Source: Macrocystis pyrifera (taxonomy: Eukaryota > Sar > Phaeophyceae > Laminariales > Laminariaceae). Taken from it: a stretch of DNA of 64,000 bases. The DNA is taken from assembly GCA_031763025.1 (NCBI GenBank), contig JASSKH010000029.1:9158571-9222570 (forward strand), written 5' to 3'. The position numbers and the translations under genes were made by a program. Shown one piece after another: positions 45,534 to 56,803 of the stretch (position 1 is its first letter; every line of letters begins with the position of its first letter). A model generated the notes under the pieces. It had not been told where the DNA came from. It saw nothing but the letters and a program-made list of their open reading frames with translations, and did no database searches.

Positions 45534-47160
45534 ATGCCGTCGCAAACATCTGAAACTTGGACATTATTGTTCGGAACTGGGGGTCGCTATCGCGTGTGCA
45601 GGGGAGGGAACACTATGCCCGGCACTGAATCTACCGAGTTACAACTCGCTGGAATGATAGCCTGGCTTTGCAGCAACGGAGAGGTCTTCACCCTGCTGGC
45701 TAAACTACTCTCGAACCAGCACGCGTTTTTTGCCACTGTATCCAAGGACTGGAAAATGCCTGGGGCGATTTACCAACCACCACGCAAGCCATTACGCCCG
45801 ATACCTCTATATCCCAGCTGAAGTGGTGCTTCGATGGCGGTCTGAAAAAGAAGCCAATAGTATGCGAACGCATCGCCGAACACTGCGGAATTGATCTTCT
45901 GCAGTTTGCCCACTCGAACGGATGTGAGTTGTCCCAAAAAGCTTGCTACAGGGCTGCCGCCGGCGGGAAACTCGAAATGATCCAGTGGGCACTCGGAAAC
46001 AAATGCTTTTGGCGCCTTGTGCTTTGCGCGGCGGCTGCAGCGGGAGGCAGTCTGCGCGTTCTTCAGTGGGCGCGTGCTGTCGACTGCCCCTGGGACACCC
46101 TTACGTGTTCTAAGGCCGCCGGTGCAGGGCATCTAGATATACTGCGGTGGGCACGTTCCCAAAACTGCCCTTGGGATACCGAAACGTGCAACATGGCTGC
46201 TAAGGCCGGACACCTCGCCATTTTGCAGTGGGCCCGAGCTCATGGCTGCCCTTGGACTTCGTACACGTGCGCAATGGCTGCCGCAGGTGGGCAACTAGAG
46301 ACTCTCCAGTGGGCGAGGGCAAACGGTGCCGATTGGGACATATTGACGACAGACTGGGCTGCCGCCGGGGGACATCTAGAAGTGCTTAAGTGGGCGAGCG
46401 CCGAGGGTTGTCCCTCGTCGTGGTACGTGGGGTTGAACGTTGTCCGAAACGGGCACCTGAATACTCTGGAGTGGATGCTGGCAAACGGTTGGTGGTGGCA
46501 CAGGTATGCCAGCGATGCGGCAGCTCGTTGTGGGCAACTTCACATACTCGAATGGGTGCGGCCCACCGATCACGGGTGGAACAATGCCAGTGATTCTATA
46601 TGCAAGACGGCTGCATCTGCGGGACAGCTGGGCGTGCTTCAATGGGCGAGGCGTTACGGCTTGGACTGGGATCGCGAAGTGTGCAGCCAAGCAGCCGTGA
46701 ACGGACACCTGGAGGTGCTGAAATGGGCCCGAGCAACGGCTGCCCCAGGGACAAAAACACGTGCGCCGAAGCAGCGGGGGGAGGTCACCTAAACATACTG
46801 ACTGCAGTGGGCGCGGGAACACGTCTGCCCCTGGGACAAACACACGTTCGCCCAAGCAACTGCGGGAGGCCACCTGGACATACTGCTGTGGTCGCGGGAA
46901 CACGGCTGCCCCTGGGATGGTAGTACTTGCAGGGAGGCAGCTTGGCACAAACATTTGGAGGTACTGAAGTGGGCAAGGGGTAATGGATGCCCCTGGGACG
47001 AACGCACATGCAACGGTGCCGCGGAAGCAATGAGATTAGACATATTGGAGTGGGCGCTGGCAGAAGGGTGCCCATGCGGTGAAGATGTGGAGGAAGCTAT
47101 TTATTTTCGCGAGGGTTCACTGGAATGGGCAAGGTGAAACGGTTGTCCTCGGTCAGGCGT
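45534..47160 (+). pseudogene. Ankyrin-like repeat protein pseudogene (27-residue WAR..GCPW repeats)
   Basis: The N-terminal part (LAGMIAWLCSNGEVFTLLAK to VSKDWK) resembles the F-box-like lead of stramenopile ankyrin proteins. It is followed by TTTQAITPDTSISQLKWCF and about 14 units of 27 residues with the pattern LxWARxxGCPWDxxTCxxAAxxGHL. Such short-period ankyrin arrays are abundant in brown algae and oomycetes and serve protein binding. The frame changes three times by single bases: a loss at about 45758, a loss at about 46735 and a gain at about 46800. A TGA at 47135 falls where the repeat expects a residue before NGCP, and the repeat goes on for a few codons after it. No introns are seen. 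It is dead unless the assembly is wrong in four places. Confidence 0.85.
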
Positions 47161-47324
47161 CGTTGTTTCAGTCCACGAAATGTGAAACAATATGTCGATG
47201 ACGGAGGTACCTGCGACATACGGTAGTAAGAGCAGTATCGTTGTTGTCGCGGCCCCCTTTGCGTTGCCGCCTAGTCTCCGGTTTTCGCGGAAGACACAGG
47301 TGGCTTGTGGTTTGTGGTAGGGGG

Positions 47325-47444
47325 AGGGGTGCACTCGACAGGAGAGATGTACTCGATCTCATGCATGGCCGTAGTCGTATGGTCATGCCTTAGTGGTACG
47401 ACCAGTAGGGCGGTCGGGGGGGGGGGGGGGGGGGGGGGGGGGGG
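47325..47444 (+). repeat. Short G-run repeat copy with G29 tract
   Basis: Head text (GGAGAGATGTACTCGATCTC, CATGGCCGTAGTCGTATGG) lies 30-100 bases before a perfect G29 run at 47416-47444. Only the head remains. Confidence 0.8.
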
Positions 47445-50400
47445 TCGAAAGGGGTCCATTGTATGCGGCAGTCAGGGGTTTTCGCTTCAGACCGCCCAGC
47501 TGCAGAACAAAAGTTTGACTATTCTAGCAGTTGTTGCTTCATTGTTCCGTTCCCGGCAACACAGGACGACTACTCGTACAGCAACGCATACTGTGCCGGC
47601 TAGCCTATCCTAGTGCTCAGTCATGGCTTCACACGTTTTTTGGTTGTGTTGCCGTAGCCCTCTTGTGGTTCCCACTTGGCTTTCGGGGTCTCCGTTGCCG
47701 GAACCCTTGTCTCGGTGTTCACACCACAAACAACGGCTCGCCGATGTCGTTCGGTTTTTTTCGTGTAACGTATGATCGTTTACCCCCTGCAATGCGATGG
47801 GGACGAGGGTTGGCGCGTGTGCGTAGCCCCGCCCGACTTGAACTCGCAGTTTTCCACGTACATGTATGTACTATTCTCGATCGTATGCCACAGTTGACCT
47901 AGAAAGCTACTGTAGATTGTGTTTCGATTTCCCGCTTGTGTCAGCCCTATCCGGCCGTGTCCCCAACTAGTTCGTGGCTGGAAAATGTTCCTTCGTGATG
48001 GAGTGTCGTGGAGTAGCGGAAGCCAGTCTTGACTGATGATGACCTCGACAGCAAGTGTGCTACCTGGGATGTAGGAGGTGGCCACCGGGGGCGGGGGAGG
48101 GGCTCTTTTGTGGGAATGTTCGTACTGAATTCAGTGATTGTTTTAATAAAAAACCAGCGACAAACAAGCCTTGTAATCCCTCCTCGAAATCGCTGTCAGG
48201 TGGATCTACGTACGGCGGCGATGATCTCCGAAAAACCATGCCACTGATAAAATTACCGAAACCCGCACCAGAGTCAGCGGACCATCAGCACAGTGGATCC
48301 AGCCGATCACTAGCGTTATTCAGTTAGCAGAGCAGAATTCGAGTCGCCTTTGCGCACACAAGGCAACGTCACGCCTGCAGGGCAGCGTTACGGCTTCTGC
48401 CCGGTGCTTAGAGCTTCACGAACTGTGTTTATTGCCTCCATTTCGTGTTTTGTATGCCTGGCGCTTTTTTTCATGTTCCGAGACCACAGCCCTTGGGCTA
48501 CCGCATCAGCGCAGGCTGAGAGCACGACGGGCTCACAAAGACTGCCTACCCAGCGTCTCGGATGGGAAGGCTCGCTGGCCCATACGTACCTCCTGCTGTG
48601 CTCTGGGTCTCTGACATCGTTGCTGTTATACGGTGCCTCCGAATTGTCTGCCTCCGAACAGTGTTTACACATGGTCGGGTACTCGAGAATTCCTGCTGCT
48701 CTATGAGTACGCATGTATTTCGGGGACGAAGTTTGGCACAAAAATAGATCTTCGTTGACGCGCAGGACCTTAAAGGCGAACCGCTCACCCACTGGCAGGT
48801 GGCGAGCAATTGAACAGTGGACCGTGGGTTGAGTGTGGTCGGCGTGCGAACCAACGCACAGATGGGTAGGATGACTCGTGTACTGGGTCAAGCTGGGTAG
48901 ACTATTGAGAGGTTTAAGTGGGCTCAAGTCGGGAGAGATAAAATCTAGACGCAGGTGCCTACATCTTCGGAGTAAACCACACTTTCATGACGGCACGGTC
49001 AGAGACAGGCCCGACTAAGGTGGAAGAAACGAACCGGGTTCGAACCGGTACACGAAAACTACTAGAGAAATAAGTGTGGACAGGGGTTTCCTCTCGCTCT
49101 CCGGGGCGTTAAAAAAACAAAATGTGGTCGGCGCACGAGTACGTGTGTAGTTGTTGCAATTTCTCATTTTCGTATCCACGTTTGTTTTATACTAATGTAC
49201 TTTATTTCGTTTTTCATGAACACCCAACGCCAACAAGTTGACGACAGATATAAATATCCCGCTGCGCGCGAAGTCCTGGCCACAGCTACTACCTTACAAC
49301 TGAAAACGCGAGTCCGCAAACTTGGATAAAATTCGTTGACCAGTGTGAATCCTGCAGTTTTCTACGATACTCATGAAGGCATGTACAGGGAGGGGAGGGT
49401 GAACACGACATCATGCGTGGCCGTAGTCGTATGACCGTACCGAGAAAGGGGGTTCGAGACCGCTGGGGCGTCGGCCTGTTCAGAAGGTCGTAGGGGGTAC
49501 ATATCTTGGCAGTTGAAAATTGAGCTGGGAGGGAAAAATGTGACGATATCAACAATGCTCCATTCGGAGAGCGAGTTGATCATCCGAGGAAAACATGAAG
49601 CCATTCAAGGGCGACATGTTTCGTCCACCGTTGGGGAGATCTCTGACGAGAAAAGAGCATCGTCCCTCTCACGCTTCTCATTTAGGCCTTCAGAAGAGCG
49701 CACTATTTGGTTGTACACGCCATCGAAACATCTAAACGATCCGCGTGGCATATCAAAGGTGAAACCCACACTTCTTCCCAAAGATCTCGTGGACAAAGAT
49801 ATCTGCACAAACCATCGGCGTACTGCTCTCCCGTCTTGCTGAGAAAATACTTGAAAATTGACCATGACAAACTCAGGAGTAGCAAAAGGGTTTAGGTGAA
49901 GCTACAATGCCCTGGCGGTCGGTACTACAGTATGGTTTCCCTGCCACGAAGATTAACCGGTGTAGTACTGCGCGGATAAATGGCGTCGACTTCATTCTTC
50001 CTCCGTGTATATATTTAAGGTACGCGCCGGTCAGTGTCATCCAGTTCCCGTACCACTTCTGCAAAAAATCAAGAACATGCTGTGGGAGAATTTGCATGAT
50101 TTTAGCTACAGTACCCCGAACGTCATGTAAACATTCGTCTTGTCACTTACTGCTACGCACACCGCACGATTCAAATCCACGCTAAGATCCTTAAGGTCAA
50201 CTAGTGCCTTGCGAAGCATATCTGTGCCGGTGTCTTCCGTCCGTCAAGTTAGCGCCTTACCCTTGGTATTGTAAATTCATACTGTCCCTTGCGACGTCAC
50301 TCACCCAGCGCTACTTCATTTTGAAGACATCGTGCCTTCCCCCCCCGGCTAATATTCTGTAGCTCAACACCGGTGCATGGTACAGTGACATCATAGGCCG

Positions 50401-51600
50401 TGATAAGACGATATTCAGACACATCTCCTCGACTCTTCGTATATGTTGGTACTTATATGTCAATTTTCCTTTCGACAATGTGCAGGGCATCGCTAATACG
50501 TTTCTTTCAATTCTATTATGGTAATATCATTCAAACAATCATCCTCCCTGCTTATACACAGTTGAAGACGTGCTACCACATTTTACCCCACGCAGTGTAC
50601 CTACTACTGTAGGATAATATGATCGGGTTACACACGACTATATCCATTCGTCATTCGTCGTATTCCGCATCCACATTGCACCCCAAAGACATGAGAAGTA
50701 CTCAACCCTCCTCCTGCATTCTCCCCCTGTCGGCCTCGCAGGGTGAGCTTGTATCGATGCACCCGGCGCGAGACCTGGGTGGTCACCGATACGACCAGAA
50801 AAATGTTCTCGTTTCAGACACATTTCCTGGGTGAGGGTCTTTCGTCCGTTCCTCGGAAAATGCTCGCCGCCAGCTGATCGATGAGCTCGCTATCCTCTTT
50901 CCGAGGGGGCGAAAGCTCTCCATCGCAATAGTGCAAGTTCCTGGCTGCGTTTGTCGAAGGATATCTGTCCTCAACGAGCGTAGTGGTTGCCCACTCGCGC
51001 CTCAGAAGAGGAGGCAGCCGGTTCGCCTTGACCAGAGCTGTAAGCCCGCATGTGGGACCCGAAGAAGAAGATAAAAGCACGATTCCCACTCCGCACTACA
51101 ACAGTGGCTTCATGAACCTACACTCATTTACCCAGCGTTCTCCAGCCCCCGAACAACCCCCCTCCCATCCCCCCCGAACAAATCAATGCTAACGTCGGTA
51201 CACACCCAAGCGGTCCAACAGAGACATTGAACCAAGCGCATGAATTCAATAAGGCCCGCCAAGTGGGGTATACTGCTGTGGGAAAAAACGTGCGACGATA
51301 TTCCAAAGGGTAAAACAGTATTTCACCACACGGCCCTTCTTCCCTCTCGGCCTCCACGAAAGCCGAACATAGATACCAGTTTATCGTGTTCGGATCCCAT
51401 GAAATCGCGCTTCGTCAAGCGGCTTGTGCATGACATGGTGACATTGAAGTCGGTGTTAATTATGTACAACAAATAATATATGCAAGAGTCGATAAGTTCG
51501 GGCAGGCTGGAAGGAAATATCATTTGCCGCCGCCCTTCGCCCTGCCTCCACGAAATAAAAATTCAACATCACTTGACCGGTGCTAGGCAGCCGCAGCTAC
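47445..51600. other. Stretch without a supportable gene
   Basis: A minus-strand frame of 179 codons at 48388-48927 lacks splice sites, motifs and repeats and overlaps an open plus frame. A T-arm-like palindrome (ACCGGTTCGAACCCGGT on the minus strand) near 49033-49049 has no matching acceptor or D arm. A head fragment of the G-run repeat lies at 49383-49440. Nothing else is recognised. Confidence 0.5.
49383..49440 (+). repeat. Short head fragment of the G-run repeat
   Basis: GGGAGGGGAGGGTGAACACGA followed by ATCATGCGTGGCCGTAGTCG and TATGACC. This is the smallest recognisable copy. Confidence 0.65.
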
Positions 51601-51609
51601 GAATAGTCG

Positions 51610-52059
51610 CTACCCACGGGTGTAAGGTACCCCGACACGAGCAACAGGGCGTACTGCTGAGTTGGGTACCCAAACCCCTCGTACACACATAGGTGCCCCG
51701 GTCCTCCGCTGCGCGACCTTTGTAGGAGTACTCCACCGCGGTATCGGAGCCGTCTTCGTCTTAATCTTCAACTCTCCCTTCTCCTCCATGTTCTGTCGCT
51801 TCTCCTCCCGCTCCTCCTCCTCCTCTTCCTTCGATGGCCACGACTCTTCGTTGGAGAAGTCCCTCTTACCGTTGGTAAGGCTTGACGCACCGCGCTGCAT
51901 CGTCGGCGCACGCAATTTGACTGGACAGGGGCATCGGCTCAAGCAAGTCATCGGCAAAAACAGAAGCCCCTTCGAGTAGCTTGCGCGTCGAATGATGAAC
52001 GGCTTTGTGTTGGTTGGTGTGATGGGGGTCACACTATATTGACTGGAGATATCAAGCAA
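51610..52059 (-). CDS. Weak candidate: acidic/basic charged open frame, unrecognised
   Basis: Open minus-strand frame of 149 codons. The centre (SNEESWPSKEEEEEEREEKR, then NMEEKGELKIKTKTAPIPRW) is strongly charged and could be an exon bounded by a GGTAAG acceptor near 51865 and a CAAAG/GTCGCG donor near 51717. The outer parts look random. The Glu run comes from a GAGGAG repeat, which weakens the case. No family is recognised. Confidence 0.25.
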   Translation of the reverse strand: MLDISSQYSVTPITPTNTKPFIIRRASYSKGLLFLPMTCLSRCPCPVKLRAPTMQRGASSLTNGKRDFSNEESWPSKEEEEEEREEKRQNMEEKGELKIKTKTAPIPRWSTPTKVAQRRTGAPMCVRGVWVPNSAVRPVARVGVPYTRG

Positions 52060-53815
52060 CCTAATTTTAGACCAATAGGGTGCTCGATTATCTACTCATG
52101 GGTTCACCGGAGGTGGAACCTCAAAGCGATAGCGTTAAACCTACGTCTTATTGCGTCCATTGCATTATCGTCTTGCCAGGTATGAAGTTGTTGGAGCATC
52201 TGATATCGTGGGTATCTATGACCTTGAGCGGTAACGAAGAGCAATGTGCTATGAGTTGTCCTATAAGACGTACGCTGTTCGACACAATGCATATCCGCTT
52301 AAAATACCCGGAAAGGTACCCGTACTCAACACGGACGTTCGTTCGGGATGACCTCTGTCAGATACTTCTCTAAATACCGCCCAACATCAGCTACGACCTC
52401 CGATAGTTACCCGAGACTTACGTACGTCACGTACGGCGCCTATAGCTTGTCCAGCTGTCGGGTACCCCCGGCGACGTAATACCCGGGTAAAGATTGGACT
52501 ACAAGGCGACCCAATAGGCATATCGCTTACTTTTCGTTCGATATCGGATGCTTATCCGAGTTTTGTTTGTCATATATCTATGCGTGCAATCTCCGTGTAC
52601 CTATCCACGGGTGTAACACGTTCTACTGTACGTACTGTACGACGACGCAAAAAACGTACCCGCGTGTGGGATACCTTCCCTAACTTAACTTTGTAGCCAT
52701 CATACCAGGTAGAGCAGTACTACTATAAGCTATCATACCTACGGTAGAAAATAACAGTTTCGCCTTGCACTACGAGCTACATACGGTAGAATAAACACGT
52801 TCCAATGCTGGTGTTACCCCGACGTTTACGGTAGTATCAAGCGTTTTGTTTAGGTGTGGGCCGACCCATCTGAACCCACATGGTTATGATCTCGTCAGTT
52901 CCTTCTTGGAGTAGAAAACAGACCATTTGATGAAGAAGAGGAATTTTCTTGCGGCTGAATGGTCATTCTCTCTCCGCTTTCACCCTGAGGAAGACCACTT
53001 TTATGCCACTTCAACATTTTTTCGGCATTTCTTCAATGTATATCGTAGACTAACACCAACAGAAAACAAGTCAATATTCCCGTCTGAGAGCGCATTGTTG
53101 TGTCGGTACAGATACGTACTTTCTGTAATAGCGCCGCGGGTAGACCATATTACCAGGTACGTCCATAAGACCATTCTTGTATGTTTCCCGACTGAGCTTT
53201 TTCCGGTATGGTTATTTCAAGTAGACTACATGCCGTCCGTATGCCCGCAGCATACCTGGAAGATATAACCCCGGTTGACGCATTGTGCACGCTCTGAACC
53301 TTGAGCCCAGAAGCTATAGAGTAGTCGGAGTGGGCTACTGTATGCCAGGTAAAGAAGATACTGGAGAACTCTACCGAAAAACATACAGAAAATAATTACA
53401 ATGGCTCTTCTGGTGGCAAGCATCACCACAGGCGATATAACACCCCCCACAGCCCGCACTCACCTGTGCCCTCCGTATTCCTTCCTTCACATCAAGTCCA
53501 CGCACTGAGCTTCAGCAGCGTGCCTAAAATCCCAGAAAATCTCCCAGTAGAAGCTGGCGAGGCCAAGCTATGTTCAACCTATCGGTGGATCACGCTCCTG
53601 GCGGTGGTTGCAGCGACGGCAGCTACTGAAGATGCTTGCGCGGTGCTCGGTAGGCCGAGCAATAGATCGAGAGAACCAAGCACGAAGCCGTCCAGTACAT
53701 ACTGTAGTGTAACAGAAATCTAAATACACAATGATCGTGTATGGGTTAGGGCAAGGCTCGTATGGGGAGGGATATAATTTTCCCAATATGGACCAACCAA
53801 TTAGTTGTATGAAGA
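52060..53815. other. Stretch without a supportable gene
   Basis: I see only short, unconnected open frames and several ACCAGGTA words. Confidence 0.5.
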
Positions 53816-54349
53816 GCAGGGGGGGAGTGTACTCGATTGGAGAGATGTACTCCATCTCATGCATGGCCATAGTCGTATGACCATAGACCCTCGCATCCCT
53901 ATAATGCCGGGACGGAGCATGTCGGGTTTTCACCGACCAGGCAGACATTGCATGCACCAAGCGCGAAGCACCGTGAGGTTTTGGGCGAGTCGCATGAAGG
54001 GTGAGCTGCATCCTACTAAGAACTGCTTGTGAGGCGGACTTGCATGTGGATGGCAGCTTCAATGACTTTACTTAATTTCCGGTGTAGCCACTTCCAGAGA
54101 CAGCAATGGCAGTACTACGTAACTGCCTCTTGGGTGCCTTACCTAGAACACTACGTGGTACGATCAATTCCCTTGTGCAGAGTAAAGGTTCTTTACCTCG
54201 CACAGATGATCTAACTAGACGACCAGCTGTGGGCGACCACCAAAAAAATAAAAAAATAAAAAACGGTACCCTGTTTGTCTACAGTGTCGTTGCCAACCGA
54301 CGCCAACCCAACCTACAATATAATATATATATATAATAGGGGGGGGGGG
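53816..54349 (+). repeat. ~530-bp G-run repeat, full-length copy
   Basis: This is the cleanest single copy. It has a GGGGGGAG start, GGAGAGATGTACTCCATCTC, CATGGCCATAGTCGTATGAC, GGGACGGAGCATGTCGGG, GTGAGCTGCATCCTACTAAG, GAGGCGGACTTGCATGTGG, GGGTGCCTTACC, CGACCAGCTGTGGGCGACC and CCAACCGACGCCAACCC. A (TA)n tail and G11 (54339-54349) close it. It is very similar to 10127-10670 (for example TGAAGGGTGAGCTGCATCC in both), so the two may be recent relatives. Confidence 0.85.
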
Positions 54350-54890
54350 CTTATAGTGAATAACCGTGCAACCCGATGAACCATCCCATGGTCTAGAAGG
54401 TATACAAGGCATGACTTATTGGCAAACACCCAACGATAGGGCATGCCGTATCAACATGCTTGGTCTAATCGTGCTACCGTATCGTAGCATCGTAGCACTG
54501 CACTGCTGTCGTTACCGCGGTAGTATCGTTCTGGCAGGTTTTGTTCAAGCACCACGTCGTCAAGGGCTACGCAGTATCGCTGCCAGAGCGGTGAACGAAG
54601 GGTGGGCGCATTGTTTCGCCACATCAGCCTGTACTCCCAGAAGCACCCAGAAACGTTTAGGTCGATAGTACGACGACACAGCTTGCGGGGTTGAGCGGCG
54701 ACCTACTGAATGCACGAGAACATTCAACAGCTTCCGATTTTTTTAGCGCTCCGTGAAACATCAGCTTTGTTACTTTATCATGGCGGTGTCATCGTGCCTA
54801 TGCTGCAGCAACAGCAGTACTCACGACATCTACTATTCCGCGGTACACGTACAAGATATATACAGGTAGTGCACAAAAAAGGAGGAAGGC

Positions 54891-54926
54891 GTTACCGTTA
54901 CCGTTACCGTTACCGTTACCGTTACC
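54891..54926 (+). repeat. (GTTACC)6 hexanucleotide microsatellite
   Basis: Six perfect hexamers. One frame gives Arg-Tyr repeats; there is no evidence that it is translated. Confidence 0.95.
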
Positions 54927-55081
54927 GACTGTGACACTGGGTTAAACAATGTGTGCGTACTTTACTCTCCAAGTTGGAGGTGTGTTGTGCTGTACTTAAA
55001 AGCATTTTATATGCATACGTTAAGACTAGCGACGGCGTCACTTTTGGTCTACCCGTGAATGGGGTAGGTTACACGTGATAA

Positions 55082-56434
55082 GAATACCTGCCTACAGCAG
55101 TGCTTTCGTCAATCGTATGTTCAGCTTTTGCGACGGATTTTGCTTCCTGTTTCCCACCTGATGTATCTGTCAACCGAGAACTGTTGTGGGAGGTACTCAC
55201 ACGCCTTGGTTTACCAACCAAGATGCTTACAATCATTCGCAATTTTCACGAAGGCATGCGGGCTCGCGTGCATGCGGATGACGGTGAACACTCGGACTGG
55301 TTCAATGTAACCCAGGGGCTGCGGCAAGGCTACGTACTATCGCCGTTACTGTTCAACGTGTTCTTCGCCGCTGCGATACACATCGTGCTGGTACGCCTCA
55401 GCAAAGACGAATGCATCGTAAGGGATTTGGTTCATCTCGAAGAGGACAGGGTTGTCGGAAAAGAGGAACCGTTGGCATGCGTGCAAAGGGCTGTGTGGGG
55501 CATGTTGTACGCAGACGATGCAGGAATAGTCTCCAAGTCAGAGGAAGGCCTTGCAAGAATGATGACAGTCATCGTGACTGTCTTCGAAGCAGTGGGTCTC
55601 ACGGTATCCGAGAAGAAGACAGAGACGATGCTCCTACGGACACCGGATCAGACGTTTACCACCTCACCGCTCGCGATCGAAGCTGCAGGCCAAAAGTATA
55701 AACAGACGACCCAGTTATTATACCTGGGAGGCTCTATCCACGAGAACGCTGACCTCTCCTTCGAAATCGAGCGACGAATCCGTCTGCTGCGGGCATGCCT
55801 CAAACGGTATGGTCCGGAACTGTACGATAGGACGAACGCACCGCTTAATCTGAAAGTCCGGATGCTGAAGGCCGAGGTGATTGAGACCTTGCTGTACGGT
55901 TGCGTGACGTGGACCCTCAATGCGGAACACTTCGCCAAGCTTCGATCAGTCCACTACGAAGTCCTTCTGCGAGTCATTGGCTGCCAGCGCCGACTACGCA
56001 CGGACCACACCACCCTCTTGTACGCGAAGGCGCTCAGGATAACACGATGCGAAAGTATCGAAACGACCATCCGTAAACGGTGACTCTTCTTTGCGGGGGC
56101 TCAGGTGCGGCCACACGAGAGGCGATTGCCCAGTTGGTTGATGTTCGGGACGATCGCTGGTGGGGAGAGCCCGAAACCAGGCGGGCAGCTCAAGACTTGA
56201 CCTAGGGCCATTGCTGAGGACCTTAAGGTGTTCGAAGCCACCGAGGGATCAACGGAAGACTCCCCCTTAGTCTTTGGAGTTGGGACCGCACTGTGGCCCA
56301 CTGCAGCAAAACAGACGGGAAAGTGGTACCGGGGAATCCTCGAAGCAGCTAAACAGTTCATGGACAGGTGGCACGAGGCTGAGGCAAAGCTGAGTAGACA
56401 GCGCCGTGCATCCGCTGCGGGTATAGTGTTTTAG
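55082..56434 (+). pseudogene. LINE-type reverse transcriptase, 5'-truncated and inactivated
   Basis: The frame carries RT block landmarks. Numbered from 55100, [12 protein letters not shown] is at residues 74-85, the catalytic LYADDAGIV has YADD at 137-140, [11 protein letters not shown] follows near 166-176, and YLGGSI is at 208-213. The thumb/C-terminal part typical of non-LTR elements follows ([14 protein letters not shown]). The block with the first catalytic Asp is unrecognisable, and there is no endonuclease, so the 5' part is lost. TGA codons at 56081 and 56198 interrupt the frame, which otherwise runs on to a stop at 56432-56434. It sits just upstream of the Cys-rich gene exons in the same orientation, possibly inside its intron. 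Confidence 0.85.
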
Positions 56435-56707
56435 ATTGGAATGGGGGGAGGGGTAACAGCAGGAGGGGGGTAGAACGCGCAGCCGGCACTACTCAACCGG
56501 AAGTATAGCACTACTGCTGTATACACGACTGTATCCTTCACCATGGGAAATACAACACTGACTGCTGTTCTGTCGTTCTGTCAGCGCATTTACCCCGAGG
56601 CAAAACAGCTGTAACCCTGAATGAATGCGCCTCGCACAACAGTGACAAACCGACTCTGATGATCGGAAAAAGTATATTTCCGTGATACGATCATCGCCGG
56701 TGCGCAG

Positions 56708-56803
56708 ACGGCGAGTGCTACACCAACGGCCTGCCCTGCTGCGACCCAGTGCACGACTGCGACGAAGGCTTCTGTCACATCAGGATGAGCTACCCCACAC
56801 ACG
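56708..56803 (+). CDS. Cys-rich gene exon (first seen)
   Basis: Acceptor GGTGCGCAG. It begins with two bases of a split codon and encodes GECYTNGLPCCDPVHDCDEG, FCHIRM and YPTH, then one base (G). The Cys spacing C-x6-CC-x5-C-x4-C fits a small disulfide-bonded module. The donor is best read as GCAAGT at 56804 because that alone keeps phase with the next exon; a GTATGC site four bases on would not. Confidence 0.6.

Noticed and set aside
48388-48927. 179-codon open frame on the minus strand
   Set aside because: No motif, no splice partner, and the complementary strand is open too. Read as chance.
49020-49110. Possible tRNA gene on the minus strand (ACCGGTTCGAACCCGGT T-arm-like hairpin)
   Set aside because: The T stem-loop is perfect, but no acceptor stem, D arm or anticodon arm of the right size could be folded.
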